A stretch of DNA of 64,000 bases from contig NZ_AP023360.1 in NCBI RefSeq assembly GCF_018326265.1, positions 2,223,501 through 2,287,500 on the forward strand. Direction: 5' to 3'. The stretch's first letter is position 1. Each line of letters begins with the position of its first letter. This DNA is from Catellatospora sp. IY07-71 (GTDB lineage: Bacteria; Actinomycetota; Actinomycetes; Mycobacteriales; Micromonosporaceae). The translations under genes were made by a program, and so were the position numbers. The notes below the pieces were generated by a model that ran no database searches, was not told the origin of the DNA, and was given only the letters and a program-made list of their open reading frames with translations. Shown here piece by piece: positions 1 through 8,140 of this stretch.

Positions 1-76
1 CTACGACGAGTTCGAGTTCGGGCTGGACCGGATCCTCGACGGTGTGGGGCTCCACATCGAACAGGCGGGCGGCTGA
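1..76 (+). CDS. TetR-family regulator, C-terminal fragment
   Basis: Only the last 24 codons are in the window, read from base 2 to the TGA at 74-76. The encoded tail (FEFGLDRILDGVGLHIE) resembles the end of the TetR/AcrR C-terminal ligand-binding domain, where a Phe-Gly-Leu-x-Arg-hydrophobic-hydrophobic-Asp-Gly pattern is common. The DNA-binding half lies upstream. The ligand and targets cannot be judged. It ends 30 bp before the next gene on the same strand, so the two could be co-transcribed. Confidence 0.6.
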   Translation, partial: YDEFEFGLDRILDGVGLHIEQAGG

Positions 77-106
77 CCGGGACGGACAGACGGTACGGTC
101 TTCGAC

Positions 107-1489
107 GTGACGGACATCCCCTCCCCGGTCACGGTCGTGACGCCGCCCAAGCACGGCCTGGTCTGGTCGCTGCGGCACCTCGCGGCGGTGCTGCGGACCA
201 CCGGCGCGCTGCTGCTGCGGCACTGGCCGGTGCTGTTCGCCCTGATCTTCGCCGCTTTCGCGGTGCGGCGCGGCATGATCATCGTTGCGGTCCAGGCCAG
301 CAAGCTCGGCGGCGTCTACGGCTTCCTGGTGTTCGCGCTGGTGCCGGTCGTGGTGATGACCGCGCTGGTGCTGATGATGCGCACGCTGTCCCGCTCGCTC
401 CCCGCGCTGACCGGCGACGGTGAGCCGGGGGAGCGGTTCCGGCTGCTGGCGAACACCGCCAGCGTGCTGCTGCCGTTCGTCGCGGTGTACGCGTCGTTCG
501 ACTACTTCACCGAGGACCGCAACAACTACATCTACGAGGTGTTCCGGGACGAGACGCTGGCCAATCCCGACACGTTCCTCAACCCGTCGGCGGTGAACGT
601 CGAGGAGCGCCTGCCGTTCGAGCTGAACGCGACCCTGGTCACGGTGGTCGTGGTGGCCATGGTGCTGCGATTCGTGCTCGGCCTGCTGGCCAAGCGCCTG
701 TGGGACTGGGTCAACTTCGTCCGGGCGTACCTGGAGGTGCTGTCGATCACCCTGGTGGTGGTGTTCCTGAGCGGGCTCACCGACAAGGTCATGCCGTTCC
801 TGGAGCAGCGCCGGTTCTACCAGTGGTGGCTGGAGACCTGGGCCGCGGTGGTCGGCCTGCTCGGGCCGCTGGAGCAGCCGGCCCGGATCGCCGGGCGTTT
901 CGCGGTCGACCTGGCCGCCTCCGTGGACACCGTGCTCGTCGTCCCGGTGGCCTGGCTCTTCATCGCCACCACCGTGTACGGCATGAAGGACCCGCCGCTG
1001 ACCGAGAAGGAGGTGCAGCGGGCGCGTCGCGCGGCGCGGCGCTGGTCGCGGATGCCCATGCCGGTGCGCCGGCTCGCCAAGGGCGGCACCGCCGACATGC
1101 GCGAGGCGATGAGCCCGCTGGCCCGGTCCTACCGGCTGGTGGCGTACGCCGGCATGGTGCCCATCCTGCTGTTCTGCCTGCTCTTCGTGTGCACCCAGGG
1201 GCTGCCGCTCTGGCTGTGGGAGCTGGAGCGCGTCATCATCGGCCCGCGGCAGCTCGACACCTGGTGGGTGCCGCTGTCCGGGCCGCTGTCCGCGATCAAC
1301 GAGTCGATCACCATGGTGCTGCAGCTGTGCCTGGTCGCCGCGGCGGTGGACCGGGTGCTGCGGGTCAGCGGCTCAGCGGCCGAGGCGGGCGTACCGGGTC
1401 AGGTCGACCGTGCCGAAGGTGACGCGCACCGCGACGGGCTCGGCGTCGGCGGGCGTGACGAAGTAGGCGGCAGCCTGGTGCCGGCCTGA
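107..1489 (+). CDS. Polytopic membrane protein of unknown function
   Basis: A GTG-started, 460-residue protein with several hydrophobic segments: about residues 40-60, 65-90, 120-130, 180-200, 215-235, 275-290, 345-365 and a pair near 390-420. I do not recognise the family. Between the membrane segments is a basic loop around residues 300-340. The last 40 or so residues are Gly/Ala/Arg/Asp-rich with no hydrophobic pattern and are read antisense to the 3' end of the convergent gene. The true functional end is therefore probably near residue 420 and the tail may be read-through. Confidence 0.6.
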   Translation: MTDIPSPVTVVTPPKHGLVWSLRHLAAVLRTTGALLLRHWPVLFALIFAAFAVRRGMIIVAVQASKLGGVYGFLVFALVPVVVMTALVLMMRTLSRSLPALTGDGEPGERFRLLANTASVLLPFVAVYASFDYFTEDRNNYIYEVFRDETLANPDTFLNPSAVNVEERLPFELNATLVTVVVVAMVLRFVLGLLAKRLWDWVNFVRAYLEVLSITLVVVFLSGLTDKVMPFLEQRRFYQWWLETWAAVVGLLGPLEQPARIAGRFAVDLAASVDTVLVVPVAWLFIATTVYGMKDPPLTEKEVQRARRAARRWSRMPMPVRRLAKGGTADMREAMSPLARSYRLVAYAGMVPILLFCLLFVCTQGLPLWLWELERVIIGPRQLDTWWVPLSGPLSAINESITMVLQLCLVAAAVDRVLRVSGSAAEAGVPGQVDRAEGDAHRDGLGVGGRDEVGGSLVPA

Positions 1490-1930
1490 CGCGGCCGGGA
1501 CCGGGCTGTCCTCGGCCGCGCAGGTGGCCCGGTCCGCGTCGGCGCGCAGCAGCTCGTCGGGCCGGTCTTCGTACACCCGGCCCGCCGCGTCCTCCAGCCG
1601 CACCGAGCAGAACGGCACCTCGGCCCCGGACGGCTGGATCTCGAACACGGCCCGCCAGGCGGTCACGCCCTCCGGCACCGTGAACGGCTGCCCGCCGAAG
1701 CGCTTGAGATCGGTGGCGGGCACGATCTCGACCAGGCGCAGCCGCATCCCGCCGAAGTCGACCCAGCCGTCAGCAGCCGCTGCGACCGGCTGCGGCTCGC
1801 GCTGCTGCCAGTTGTCGAGATCGATGTACACCGAGCCGTAGAGCATCGCCGCGAAGGCGGGCAGCACCACGACCAGGCCCCACACGTTGCGCCGCCACCA
1901 GCCGCGGCCGAGCGCGTCCGGGCCCCTCAC
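1373..1930 (-). CDS. Membrane-anchored extracytoplasmic protein (third of a coupled trio)
   Basis: 185 residues: a short basic cytoplasmic start, one membrane segment at about residues 15-38, then a soluble domain outside the membrane. The GTG start overlaps the upstream stop as GTGA, which implies translational coupling. The soluble part (GVTAWRAVFEIQ... then RLEDAAGRVYEDRPDE) shares a layout with the two genes before it: a beta-rich domain with a phrase of the type D-A-A-G-R-V-Y-E. I infer a DUF4352-like fold, but the function is unknown. It overlaps the convergent membrane gene by 117 bp. Confidence 0.6.
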   Translation of the reverse strand: MRGPDALGRGWWRRNVWGLVVVLPAFAAMLYGSVYIDLDNWQQREPQPVAAAADGWVDFGGMRLRLVEIVPATDLKRFGGQPFTVPEGVTAWRAVFEIQPSGAEVPFCSVRLEDAAGRVYEDRPDELLRADADRATCAAEDSPVPAASGRHQAAAYFVTPADAEPVAVRVTFGTVDLTRYARLGR

Positions 1931-2502
1931 TTCGCGACCCGGGGTGCCAGGACCTCGGTGGAGGCAGGGGTGTCCAGCGCCGCTCGCACGTCGCCGATGG
2001 GCAGCGGGATCTCGGCCATCGAGTCCATCCGGTGGTCGACGAAGGTGGAGGCCAGCAGCAGGGTCAGCGTGCCGGTCGAGGTGGCGGGCACCTCCAGCGC
2101 GATCTCACCCTCGACCGCGATGCCGGGCTGGAGGCGGCGGCCGCCCGCGACGAGCGTCTGCTCGAAGCGGTCGGTCACCTCGTAGACCCGGCCCGCGGCG
2201 TCGCGGATGGCGGCGTACTGGATGCTCGTCACCTCACGGCGCGCGGTCAGCCGCAGCTTGACCACGATCCACACGCCCTGCGTGGTCAGGACCGCGCTGC
2301 CGATCTTCAACTCGGCGGCGCAGCGCACCGCGCCGACCCGCACGGTGAACTCGCGCGCGGACACGTCGGTGCCGAACTCGCCCGTGACCGGGAACGGGCG
2401 CAGCTGCTCGTTGCGGTCGGGCAGGGCGCTGGTCACGGCATGCCCGGCGGCGAGCACCGCGATCACGAAGGCGGCCGCGCCCAGGCGGCGGAGCAGGCTC
2501 AC
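1927..2502 (-). CDS. Membrane-anchored extracytoplasmic protein (second of a coupled trio)
   Basis: 191 residues from a GTG whose G overlaps the upstream TGA (GTGA). Longer upstream readings run antisense to repetitive coding sequence and are not credible. A single membrane segment at about residues 7-24 is followed by an extracytoplasmic domain with alternating beta-type segments (FTVRVGAVRCAAELK, GVWIVVKLRLTARREV) and the phrase DAAGRVYEVTDRF, also found in the downstream gene. It is probably a paralogue of its neighbours. No enzyme motif is visible. Confidence 0.6.
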   Translation of the reverse strand: MSLLRRLGAAAFVIAVLAAGHAVTSALPDRNEQLRPFPVTGEFGTDVSAREFTVRVGAVRCAAELKIGSAVLTTQGVWIVVKLRLTARREVTSIQYAAIRDAAGRVYEVTDRFEQTLVAGGRRLQPGIAVEGEIALEVPATSTGTLTLLLASTFVDHRMDSMAEIPLPIGDVRAALDTPASTEVLAPRVAK

Positions 2503-3239
2503 GGGGTGGCCCGCGCGCTCGGCGAGGCGGTCCGCGGCGAGCGGGTGGGCTTCGGCGACGTGCTCGGCTTCGGGGCGACCGACGCGCTGGGCCGCGGCGA
2601 GGCGCTGGGCGAGGCGGGCGCCCGGTTGTCGATCACCGGGATGGTGACCCGGCCGGCGACCTCGTCGTCGTCCATCCATTTGGCCTCATGGCTGAGCGAG
2701 TCCTCCCGGTAGGTGCGCGCCTGGACCAGCACGGTGACGCTGGTGGGCAGCGGCGCGTCGCCGTCCTGCTCCCAGAAGAAGACGACCTTCTCGGGCATGT
2801 TCGGGTGCAGCCGCCGGATCACCCGCTTGTCCCGGTCGAGCGCCATGTCGTAGGGCTCCTCGGTCAGCAGCCCCTCCACTCCGGACAGGCGCAGGATCTG
2901 CTTGGTGAGTGTGATCGACTCGTGCGCGGTGATGGTGACGTTCGCGATGACGTACACCCAGCGGTTGTTCTCGTCCTGGCGGCGCAGCGGCGGCATGTCG
3001 CCGGCCACCTTCGCCTCGAGGACCTCGACCCGCCACGGCCCGCCGCCGATCGCGGTGCCCGCGGTGTGCTGCGGCTCCGGTGCGGCGGGCACCGTCTCCC
3101 ACCCGCCGAACAGGCCGGAGATCCCCAGCGCCAGCACCACGATGATCATGCGCAGCCGCGGCGCCGCGGTGTCCAGCAGCCCTCTGCCCAGCCTGCGGCT
3201 CAACGAGCCGCGCCCCGTCACCGACACAGCGGCGAGCAT
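2499..3239 (-). CDS. Membrane-anchored extracytoplasmic protein (first of a coupled trio)
   Basis: 246 residues from an ATG. A membrane segment lies at about residues 28-47. A beta-rich domain of roughly 150 residues (WRVEVLEAKVAG, WVYVIANVTITAHESI) follows, then a 40-residue Pro/Ser/Ala/Lys-rich tail with PSASPRPSAS-type repeats, typical of a disordered or wall-spanning region. It is the first gene of a tight three-gene operon on the minus strand, all with the same one-helix-plus-outer-domain plan. The function is unknown; a surface complex of related subunits is a reasonable guess. Confidence 0.6.
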   Translation of the reverse strand: MLAAVSVTGRGSLSRRLGRGLLDTAAPRLRMIIVVLALGISGLFGGWETVPAAPEPQHTAGTAIGGGPWRVEVLEAKVAGDMPPLRRQDENNRWVYVIANVTITAHESITLTKQILRLSGVEGLLTEEPYDMALDRDKRVIRRLHPNMPEKVVFFWEQDGDAPLPTSVTVLVQARTYREDSLSHEAKWMDDDEVAGRVTIPVIDNRAPASPSASPRPSASVAPKPSTSPKPTRSPRTASPSARATP

Positions 3240-3298
3240 ACGAGACGGACGCCGTCGGTCCCAATCGAACCTGCGGCGTCCGTCGCGAGTGGACCGGC

Positions 3299-4132
3299 TC
3301 AGCCCATCCAGGCGAAGGTCGCCGGGTCGGGGCCGATCCGGGCACCGGTGTCCAGCGTGGACAGCGCGGCCATGTCCTCGTCGTCCAGGGTGAAGTCGAA
3401 GACGGCGAGGTTCTCCGCGATCCGTGACGGGGTGACCGACTTGGGGATGACCACGTTGCCGAGCTGGAGGTGCCAGCGCAGCACCACCTGCGCCGGGGTC
3501 CGGCCGTGCTTGGCCGCGACGGTCGCCAGCGCCGGCTCGTCGAGCAGGCCCTTGCCCTGGCCGAGCGGGCTCCACGCCTCGGTCGCGATGTCGTGCACCG
3601 CGTGCAGCTTGCGCAGCTCCTCCTGAGTGAAGCGGGGGTGCAGCTCGATCTGGTTCACCGCGGGCACCACCTCGAACTCGTCCAGCAGGCGGCTCATGGT
3701 CTGCACGGTGAAGTTGGAGACGCCGATGGCGCGCACCCGCTGGTCGGCGTACAGCTTCTCCAGCGCGCGCCAGGCCTCGGTGTAGCGGTCCTGCGACGGC
3801 ACCGGCCAGTGGATCAGGTACAGGTCCAGGTAGTCCAGGCCCAGCTTGGCCAGGCTCTCGTCGAACGCGCGCAGCGCCCGGTCGTACTCGTGCTCGGTGT
3901 TCCAGAGCTTCGTGGTGACGAACAGTTCCTCGCGGGGCACGCCGGCGGCCCGGATGGCGCGGCCGACCCCCTCCTCGTTGAAGTAGATCTTGGCGGTGTC
4001 GATGCTGCGGTAGCCCGACTCCAGGGCCGTGATCACGGCCTTCTCCGCCGTATCGTCGTCGACCTGCCACACGCCGAACCCGAGCTGGGGCATCCGCACC
4101 CCGTTATTGAGCGTCACATCGGAAACGATCAT
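3299..4132 (-). CDS. Aldo/keto reductase
   Basis: A 277-residue NADPH-dependent aldo/keto reductase of the 2,5-diketo-gluconate reductase/prostaglandin synthase type. The family pattern is complete: GFGVWQ near the N-terminus, GYRSIDTAKIYFNEEGVG holding the catalytic Asp and Tyr, the Lys in ELFVTTKLW, LIHWPVP with the active-site His, and AIGVSNF. The C-terminal cofactor loop (VIPKSVTPSRIAEN) is also present. The ATG with GGAG just upstream fixes the start. It is divergent from the cellulase gene and is not obviously part of it. The substrate cannot be read from sequence. Confidence 0.9.
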   Translation of the reverse strand: MIVSDVTLNNGVRMPQLGFGVWQVDDDTAEKAVITALESGYRSIDTAKIYFNEEGVGRAIRAAGVPREELFVTTKLWNTEHEYDRALRAFDESLAKLGLDYLDLYLIHWPVPSQDRYTEAWRALEKLYADQRVRAIGVSNFTVQTMSRLLDEFEVVPAVNQIELHPRFTQEELRKLHAVHDIATEAWSPLGQGKGLLDEPALATVAAKHGRTPAQVVLRWHLQLGNVVIPKSVTPSRIAENLAVFDFTLDDEDMAALSTLDTGARIGPDPATFAWMG

Positions 4133-4226
4133 GTCTCCATTCTTCCAGCGCCCCTGCCGCCGCCCCGGCGCAACACCTAAAGAGTGACGACCGAAGGCGT
4201 TGATCGAGGTCAGTGAGGTCTTGCTA

Positions 4227-4240
4227 TGGAAGCGCTCCCA
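4227..4240. promoter_or_regulatory. CebR-like operator upstream of the GH48 cellulase
   Basis: TGGAAGCGCTCCCA differs at one base from the 14-bp CebR/CelR operator TGGGAGCGCTCCCA known to control cellulase and cellobiose-uptake genes in Streptomyces and Thermobifida. It lies 157 bp before the proposed cellulase start and 95 bp from the divergent reductase start. Cellobiose-induced derepression is the inferred role. No cebR gene is in the window. Confidence 0.75.
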
Positions 4241-4397
4241 TGCAAGACTGATCAGAATTCGCGACCGGGAGCCATCGTCGCGCGACACGGCACGTCAGGG
4301 CACGGACGAGCCGCTTCGCACCATCGCCGTCGTCGATCGACGGCGCGAAAGGTTTCCCCGCCGGGCCCGATCCCGGCGCATTCGCGAGGAGTTCATC

Positions 4398-7349
4398 TTG
4401 TTGCACACACTGCGGCGTTCCCGCCACAGAATCCTGCGGCGCTCCGGCGCCGTCGCCACCGCGGCGCTCGTCGCCGTCGGCGGCCTGGTGGTGGCGGCGA
4501 GCCCGGCCCAGGCCGCAGTCGCCTGCGAGGTCGTATACACCGCCAACCCGTGGACCGAGGGCGCCGGCACCGGCGGCTTCACCGCCAACCTCACCCTGAA
4601 GAACCTGGGCGACCCGTGGACGAGCTGGTCGCTCGGCTTCACGCTGCCGTCCGGCCAGTCGATCACGCTGCCCGGCTGGTCGGCCAACTACACCGCGTCC
4701 GGCCAGAACATCACCGCGACGAACCTCAACTACAACGGCAACGTCGGCACCGGCAGTTCGACCGGCATCGGCTTCAACGGCCGCTGGAGCGGCACCTACT
4801 CGTCGCCGACGTCGTTCACCATCAACGGCACCCCGTGCACCGGGGCCAACCCGGCGCCGACCGTGAGCATCACGTCGCCGGCCAACAACACGCACTTCAC
4901 CGCGCCGGCCTCGTTCACCATCGCGGCGACCGCGGCGGACACCGCGCCCGGCACCGTGTCGAAGGTCGAGTTCTACCGTGACGGGCTGCTGCTCGGCTCG
5001 GACACCGCGTCCCCGTACACCTGGGACGTCTCGGCGCTGCCGGTGGGCACGTACGTGTTCCAGGCCAAGGCGACCGACAACGGCGGCGCCACCGCCACCG
5101 CCAGCACCACCGTCGTGGTCGACGCCTCCGTCGCCCCGAAGGTGCTGGTCAACGGGGCGAGCGCGGCCGCGGTGAGCGTGCCCGAGGGCGGCACCAACAC
5201 GGTCAAGGTGAAGCTGTCGGCCGCGCCCACGGCGAACGTGACCGTGGCGGTCGCCCGCACCGCCGGTGACACCGACGTGACCGTCTCCACCGGTGCGACG
5301 CTGACGTTCACCCCGGCCAACTACGGCACCGAGCAGACGGTGACCCTGGCCGCGGCGCAGGACGCGGACAACACCTCCGGCACCGCCACGATCACGGCCA
5401 GCGCGACCGGGCACGACCCGGGCGTGGTCACCGCGACCGAGGCCGACGACGAGGTCAACGTCTACACCCAGCGCTTCATCGACCAGTACAACAAGATCAA
5501 GAACACGGCCAACGGGTACTTCTCGCCCGAGGGTGTGCCGTACCACTCGATCGAGACGCTGATCGTCGAGGCGCCGGACTACGGCCACGAGACCACCAGC
5601 GAGGCGTTCTCGTACTGGCTGTGGCTGGAGGCCTACTACGGCCGCTTCACGCAGGACTGGACGAAGTTCAACCAGGCCTGGACCGTGATGGAGCAGTACA
5701 TCATCCCGTCGGCGACCGACCAGCCCAACGCGGGCGTGGCCGGCACCCCGCAGTACGCGGCCGAGTCGCTCAACCCGGCCGACTACCCGGCGCAGCTGCA
5801 GCCCAGCGTGTCCGTCGGTGCCGACCCGCTGCGCAGCGAGCTGACCAGCACCTACGGCAACGGCAACATCTACGGCATGCACTGGCTGCTGGACGTCGAC
5901 AACAAGTACGGCTTCGGCCGCTGCGGCAACGGCACCACGCGCCCGGCGTACATCAACACCTTCCAGCGGGGTCCGCAGGAGTCGGTGTGGGAGACCATCC
6001 CGCAGCCGAGCTGTGACAACCTCGCCTTCGGCGGCCCCAACGGCTACCTGGACCTGTTCGTCAAGGAGTCCAGCGCGCCCGCGCCGCAGTGGAAGTACAC
6101 CAACGCGCCCGACGCCGACGCCCGCGCCATCGAGGCGGCCTACTGGGCGCTGACCTGGGCCACCGAGCAGGGCAAGCAGTCGCAGATCACGTCCACCATC
6201 GCCAAGGCCGCGAAGATGGGCGACTACCTGCGCTACGCCATGTTCGACAAGTACTTCAAGAAGATCGGCAACTGCGTCGGCGCGACCACCTGCGCCGCCG
6301 GCACCGGCCGTGACTCGATGCACTACCTGATGTCCTGGTACTACGCCTGGGGCGGCGGTCTCACCTCCGCCTGGTCGTGGCGCATCGGCTCCAGCCACAA
6401 CCACTTCGGCTACCAGAACCCGATGGCGGCGTACGCCCTGGCGAACGTCCCCGCCCTGAAGCCGCAGTCGCCGACCGCCAACGCGGACTGGACCAACAGC
6501 TTCAACCGGCAGCTCGAGTTCTACCAGTGGCTGCAGTCGGCCGAGGGCGGCATCGCCGGCGGCGCGACCAACAGCTGGAACGGCAACTACGGCCAGCCCC
6601 CGTCGGGCACGCCGACGTTCTACGGCATGTTCTACGACGAGAAGCCGGTCTACCACGACCCGCCGTCGAACCAGTGGTTCGGCATGCAGGTCTGGTCGAT
6701 GGGCCGCATCGCCGAGCTGTACTACGCCACCGGCAACACCAAGGCCAAGGCGCTGCTCGACAAGTGGGTGCCGTGGGCGATCGCCAACACCACGGTGAGC
6801 GGCACGAACTTCGCCGTCCCGTCCGAGCTGGCCTGGACCGGCGCCCCGGCCACCTGGAACCCGTCCAGCCCGGCGGCCAACACCAACCTGCACGTGTCGG
6901 TGATCAGCACCGGCCAGGACGTCGGCGTCACCGCGTCGCTCGCCCGCGCCCTGCTGTTCTACGCGGCCAAGTCCGGCAACGCCGCTGCCAAGACCACGGG
7001 CAAGGGCCTGATCGACGCCCTGTACGCCAAGGCCGAGAGCAAGGGCGTGTCGACCGTGGAGACCCGCGGCGACTACCGCCGGTTCGACGACACCTACAAC
7101 ACCTCCACCGGCCAGGGCATCTACGTCCCGTCCGGCTGGACGGGCGACATGCCCAACGGTGACGTGATCACCGCGGGCAAGTCGTTCATCGACATCCGCT
7201 CCTGGTACAAGCAGGACCCGGAGTGGTCGAAGGTCCAGACGTACCTCGACGGCGGCGCCGAGCCGCAGTTCACGTACCACCGCTTCTGGGCCCAGAGCGA
7301 CGTGGCGATGGCCTTCGCCGACTTCGCCGCCCTGTTCCCCAACGGCTGA
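4398..7349 (+). CDS. Secreted GH48 cellulase (reducing-end cellobiohydrolase) with CBM2
   Basis: A secreted exo-cellulase that releases cellobiose from reducing ends of cellulose. The order is: signal peptide to about residue 37 (hydrophobic core, SPAQAA cleavage region); CBM2 about 40-140 with paired Cys and exposed Trp; an Ig-like domain about 147-245 (PTVSITSPANNTHF); a Calx-beta-like domain about 250-350; and the GH48 catalytic domain about 355-983. The GH48 proton donor is Glu402 in SEAFSYW. The start is a TTG six bases after GAGGAG; TTG 4401 is equally possible. Readings from 4200 cross the operator. Most actinobacterial GH48 enzymes carry CBM2 and FnIII, so the two linker domains are less usual. 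Confidence 0.93.
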   Translation: MLHTLRRSRHRILRRSGAVATAALVAVGGLVVAASPAQAAVACEVVYTANPWTEGAGTGGFTANLTLKNLGDPWTSWSLGFTLPSGQSITLPGWSANYTASGQNITATNLNYNGNVGTGSSTGIGFNGRWSGTYSSPTSFTINGTPCTGANPAPTVSITSPANNTHFTAPASFTIAATAADTAPGTVSKVEFYRDGLLLGSDTASPYTWDVSALPVGTYVFQAKATDNGGATATASTTVVVDASVAPKVLVNGASAAAVSVPEGGTNTVKVKLSAAPTANVTVAVARTAGDTDVTVSTGATLTFTPANYGTEQTVTLAAAQDADNTSGTATITASATGHDPGVVTATEADDEVNVYTQRFIDQYNKIKNTANGYFSPEGVPYHSIETLIVEAPDYGHETTSEAFSYWLWLEAYYGRFTQDWTKFNQAWTVMEQYIIPSATDQPNAGVAGTPQYAAESLNPADYPAQLQPSVSVGADPLRSELTSTYGNGNIYGMHWLLDVDNKYGFGRCGNGTTRPAYINTFQRGPQESVWETIPQPSCDNLAFGGPNGYLDLFVKESSAPAPQWKYTNAPDADARAIEAAYWALTWATEQGKQSQITSTIAKAAKMGDYLRYAMFDKYFKKIGNCVGATTCAAGTGRDSMHYLMSWYYAWGGGLTSAWSWRIGSSHNHFGYQNPMAAYALANVPALKPQSPTANADWTNSFNRQLEFYQWLQSAEGGIAGGATNSWNGNYGQPPSGTPTFYGMFYDEKPVYHDPPSNQWFGMQVWSMGRIAELYYATGNTKAKALLDKWVPWAIANTTVSGTNFAVPSELAWTGAPATWNPSSPAANTNLHVSVISTGQDVGVTASLARALLFYAAKSGNAAAKTTGKGLIDALYAKAESKGVSTVETRGDYRRFDDTYNTSTGQGIYVPSGWTGDMPNGDVITAGKSFIDIRSWYKQDPEWSKVQTYLDGGAEPQFTYHRFWAQSDVAMAFADFAALFPNG

Positions 7350-7370
7350 TCCTCTCTCAGCCACCCCTCA

Positions 7371-7407
7371 GGCGGGCGCCCCTCCCGGGGCGCCCGCCCC
7401 TTTCTTT
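7371..7407 (+). terminator. Rho-independent-type terminator after the cellulase
   Basis: A perfect 12-bp GC-only stem (GGCGGGCGCCCC / GGGGCGCCCGCC) with a TCCC loop starts 21 bp after the cellulase stop and is followed by CCTTTCTTTCTG, giving a T-rich 3' tract. Confidence 0.85.
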
Positions 7408-7414
7408 CTGCGTC

Positions 7415-7469
7415 GATCATGAACTTATGGACGTGTTCAACGGCGTGCCGCCACCCTAACTTCATGATC
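7415..7469. repeat. Imperfect inverted repeat, GATCATGAA type
   Basis: GATCATGAACTTA at the left end and TAACTTCATGATC at the right form an imperfect inverted repeat of about 55 bp directly after the cellulase terminator. The overall design (GATC outer end, about 25-base loop) resembles the P2 palindromes elsewhere in the window, but the arms differ in sequence, so I do not assign it to that family. Confidence 0.5.
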
Positions 7470-7486
7470 ATCTAGGAGTTGGGTGA

Positions 7487-7532
7487 ATCTAGAAGAGTTG
7501 TTGTCGTGGGGGCGACAACAACTCTTCTAGAT
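7487..7532. repeat. Perfect 20-bp inverted repeat with TGGGGG loop
   Basis: The left arm (7487-7506, beginning ATCTAGAAGAG) and right arm (7513-7532, ending CTCTTCTAGAT) are exact reverse complements across 20 bp with a 6-base loop. The arms are AT-richer than the surroundings. It lies between the ends of the convergent cellulase and YesL-like genes, so it could end transcription in both directions. Confidence 0.75.
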
Positions 7533-7573
7533 CTACTGTCTGGAGGCCGCTGCGGCGGCAAGGATGCCGGGTG

Positions 7574-8137
7574 TTACGGGACTCGGCGGGCGATGGTGTA
7601 TAGGGCGAAGAGGAAGTAGCCAGCGAGCAGGGGCGCCGTCACCGGGAGGATCGAGCCGATCATGGCGGCGATGCCGAGCACGCCGACGCAGGCCAGGATC
7701 AGCTTCGGGCGGGTGACGGCGGTACGCAGCGCGCGCAGGTACCCATACCCCCGGCCCAGGAAAGGGATGGCCAGGCAGACCGCGCCCGCCAGCGCGAGGA
7801 TCGCGGCGACCGTGACGGCCGTGAGGGCGGCGCCGCCGGGCGCGAGGCCCTGGCGCAGCCAGTAGAGGTTCAGGCCCAGCAGCAGGGCGGCGGCGAGCAC
7901 CGCCAGCGTGGCCAGGAAGCCGGGGAGCAGCCGGCGGCCGAAGGAGCGCAGCAGGTCGGCGAAGCCGGGCCAGCGGCCCTCGGCGAAGCGCAGGTGCACG
8001 GCCTCGGCGCCGACGGCGACGGCGGCGCCGGTCGTCACGACCGGCACCGCCGCGACGGTCACCACGATGCCGACCAGGGCTAGGTCGGCCGCGTCACGCA
8101 GGGTGTCGCGCCAGTCCGTGGTGGTCGTCGCCGTCAT
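7574..8137 (-). CDS. YesL/DUF624-family membrane protein
   Basis: 187 residues with about five hydrophobic segments. The N-terminal helix with VTTGAAVAVGAEAVHLRF, then a short basic stretch (SFGRRLLPGFL), matches the YesL/DUF624 family, whose members sit at the end of plant-polysaccharide ABC operons in Bacillus and actinomycetes. It starts 3 bp after the upstream permease stop, with AAGGGC serving as ribosome site inside the permease 3' end, so it is the last gene of the five-gene pectin-uptake operon. Its biochemical role is unknown; an accessory to the transporter is inferred from context. Confidence 0.75.
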   Translation of the reverse strand: MTATTTTDWRDTLRDAADLALVGIVVTVAAVPVVTTGAAVAVGAEAVHLRFAEGRWPGFADLLRSFGRRLLPGFLATLAVLAAALLLGLNLYWLRQGLAPGGAALTAVTVAAILALAGAVCLAIPFLGRGYGYLRALRTAVTRPKLILACVGVLGIAAMIGSILPVTAPLLAGYFLFALYTIARRVP

Positions 8138-8140
8138 GGG

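Noticed and set aside
3240-4070. N-terminal extension of the first membrane-anchored protein back to 4070
   Set aside because: It would be read across the aldo/keto reductase gene in another frame. The ATG at 3239 gives a sensible membrane-anchor start.
4200-4397. Upstream starts for the GH48 gene
   Set aside because: They would translate the CebR-like operator and put 66 charged residues before the signal peptide. TTG 4398 follows GAGGAG and begins a normal signal sequence.
4224-7364. Long open minus-strand frame antisense to the cellulase
   Set aside because: Arg/Val/Gly-rich with no domain. It arises because the GC-rich third positions of the true gene leave the antisense frame without stops.
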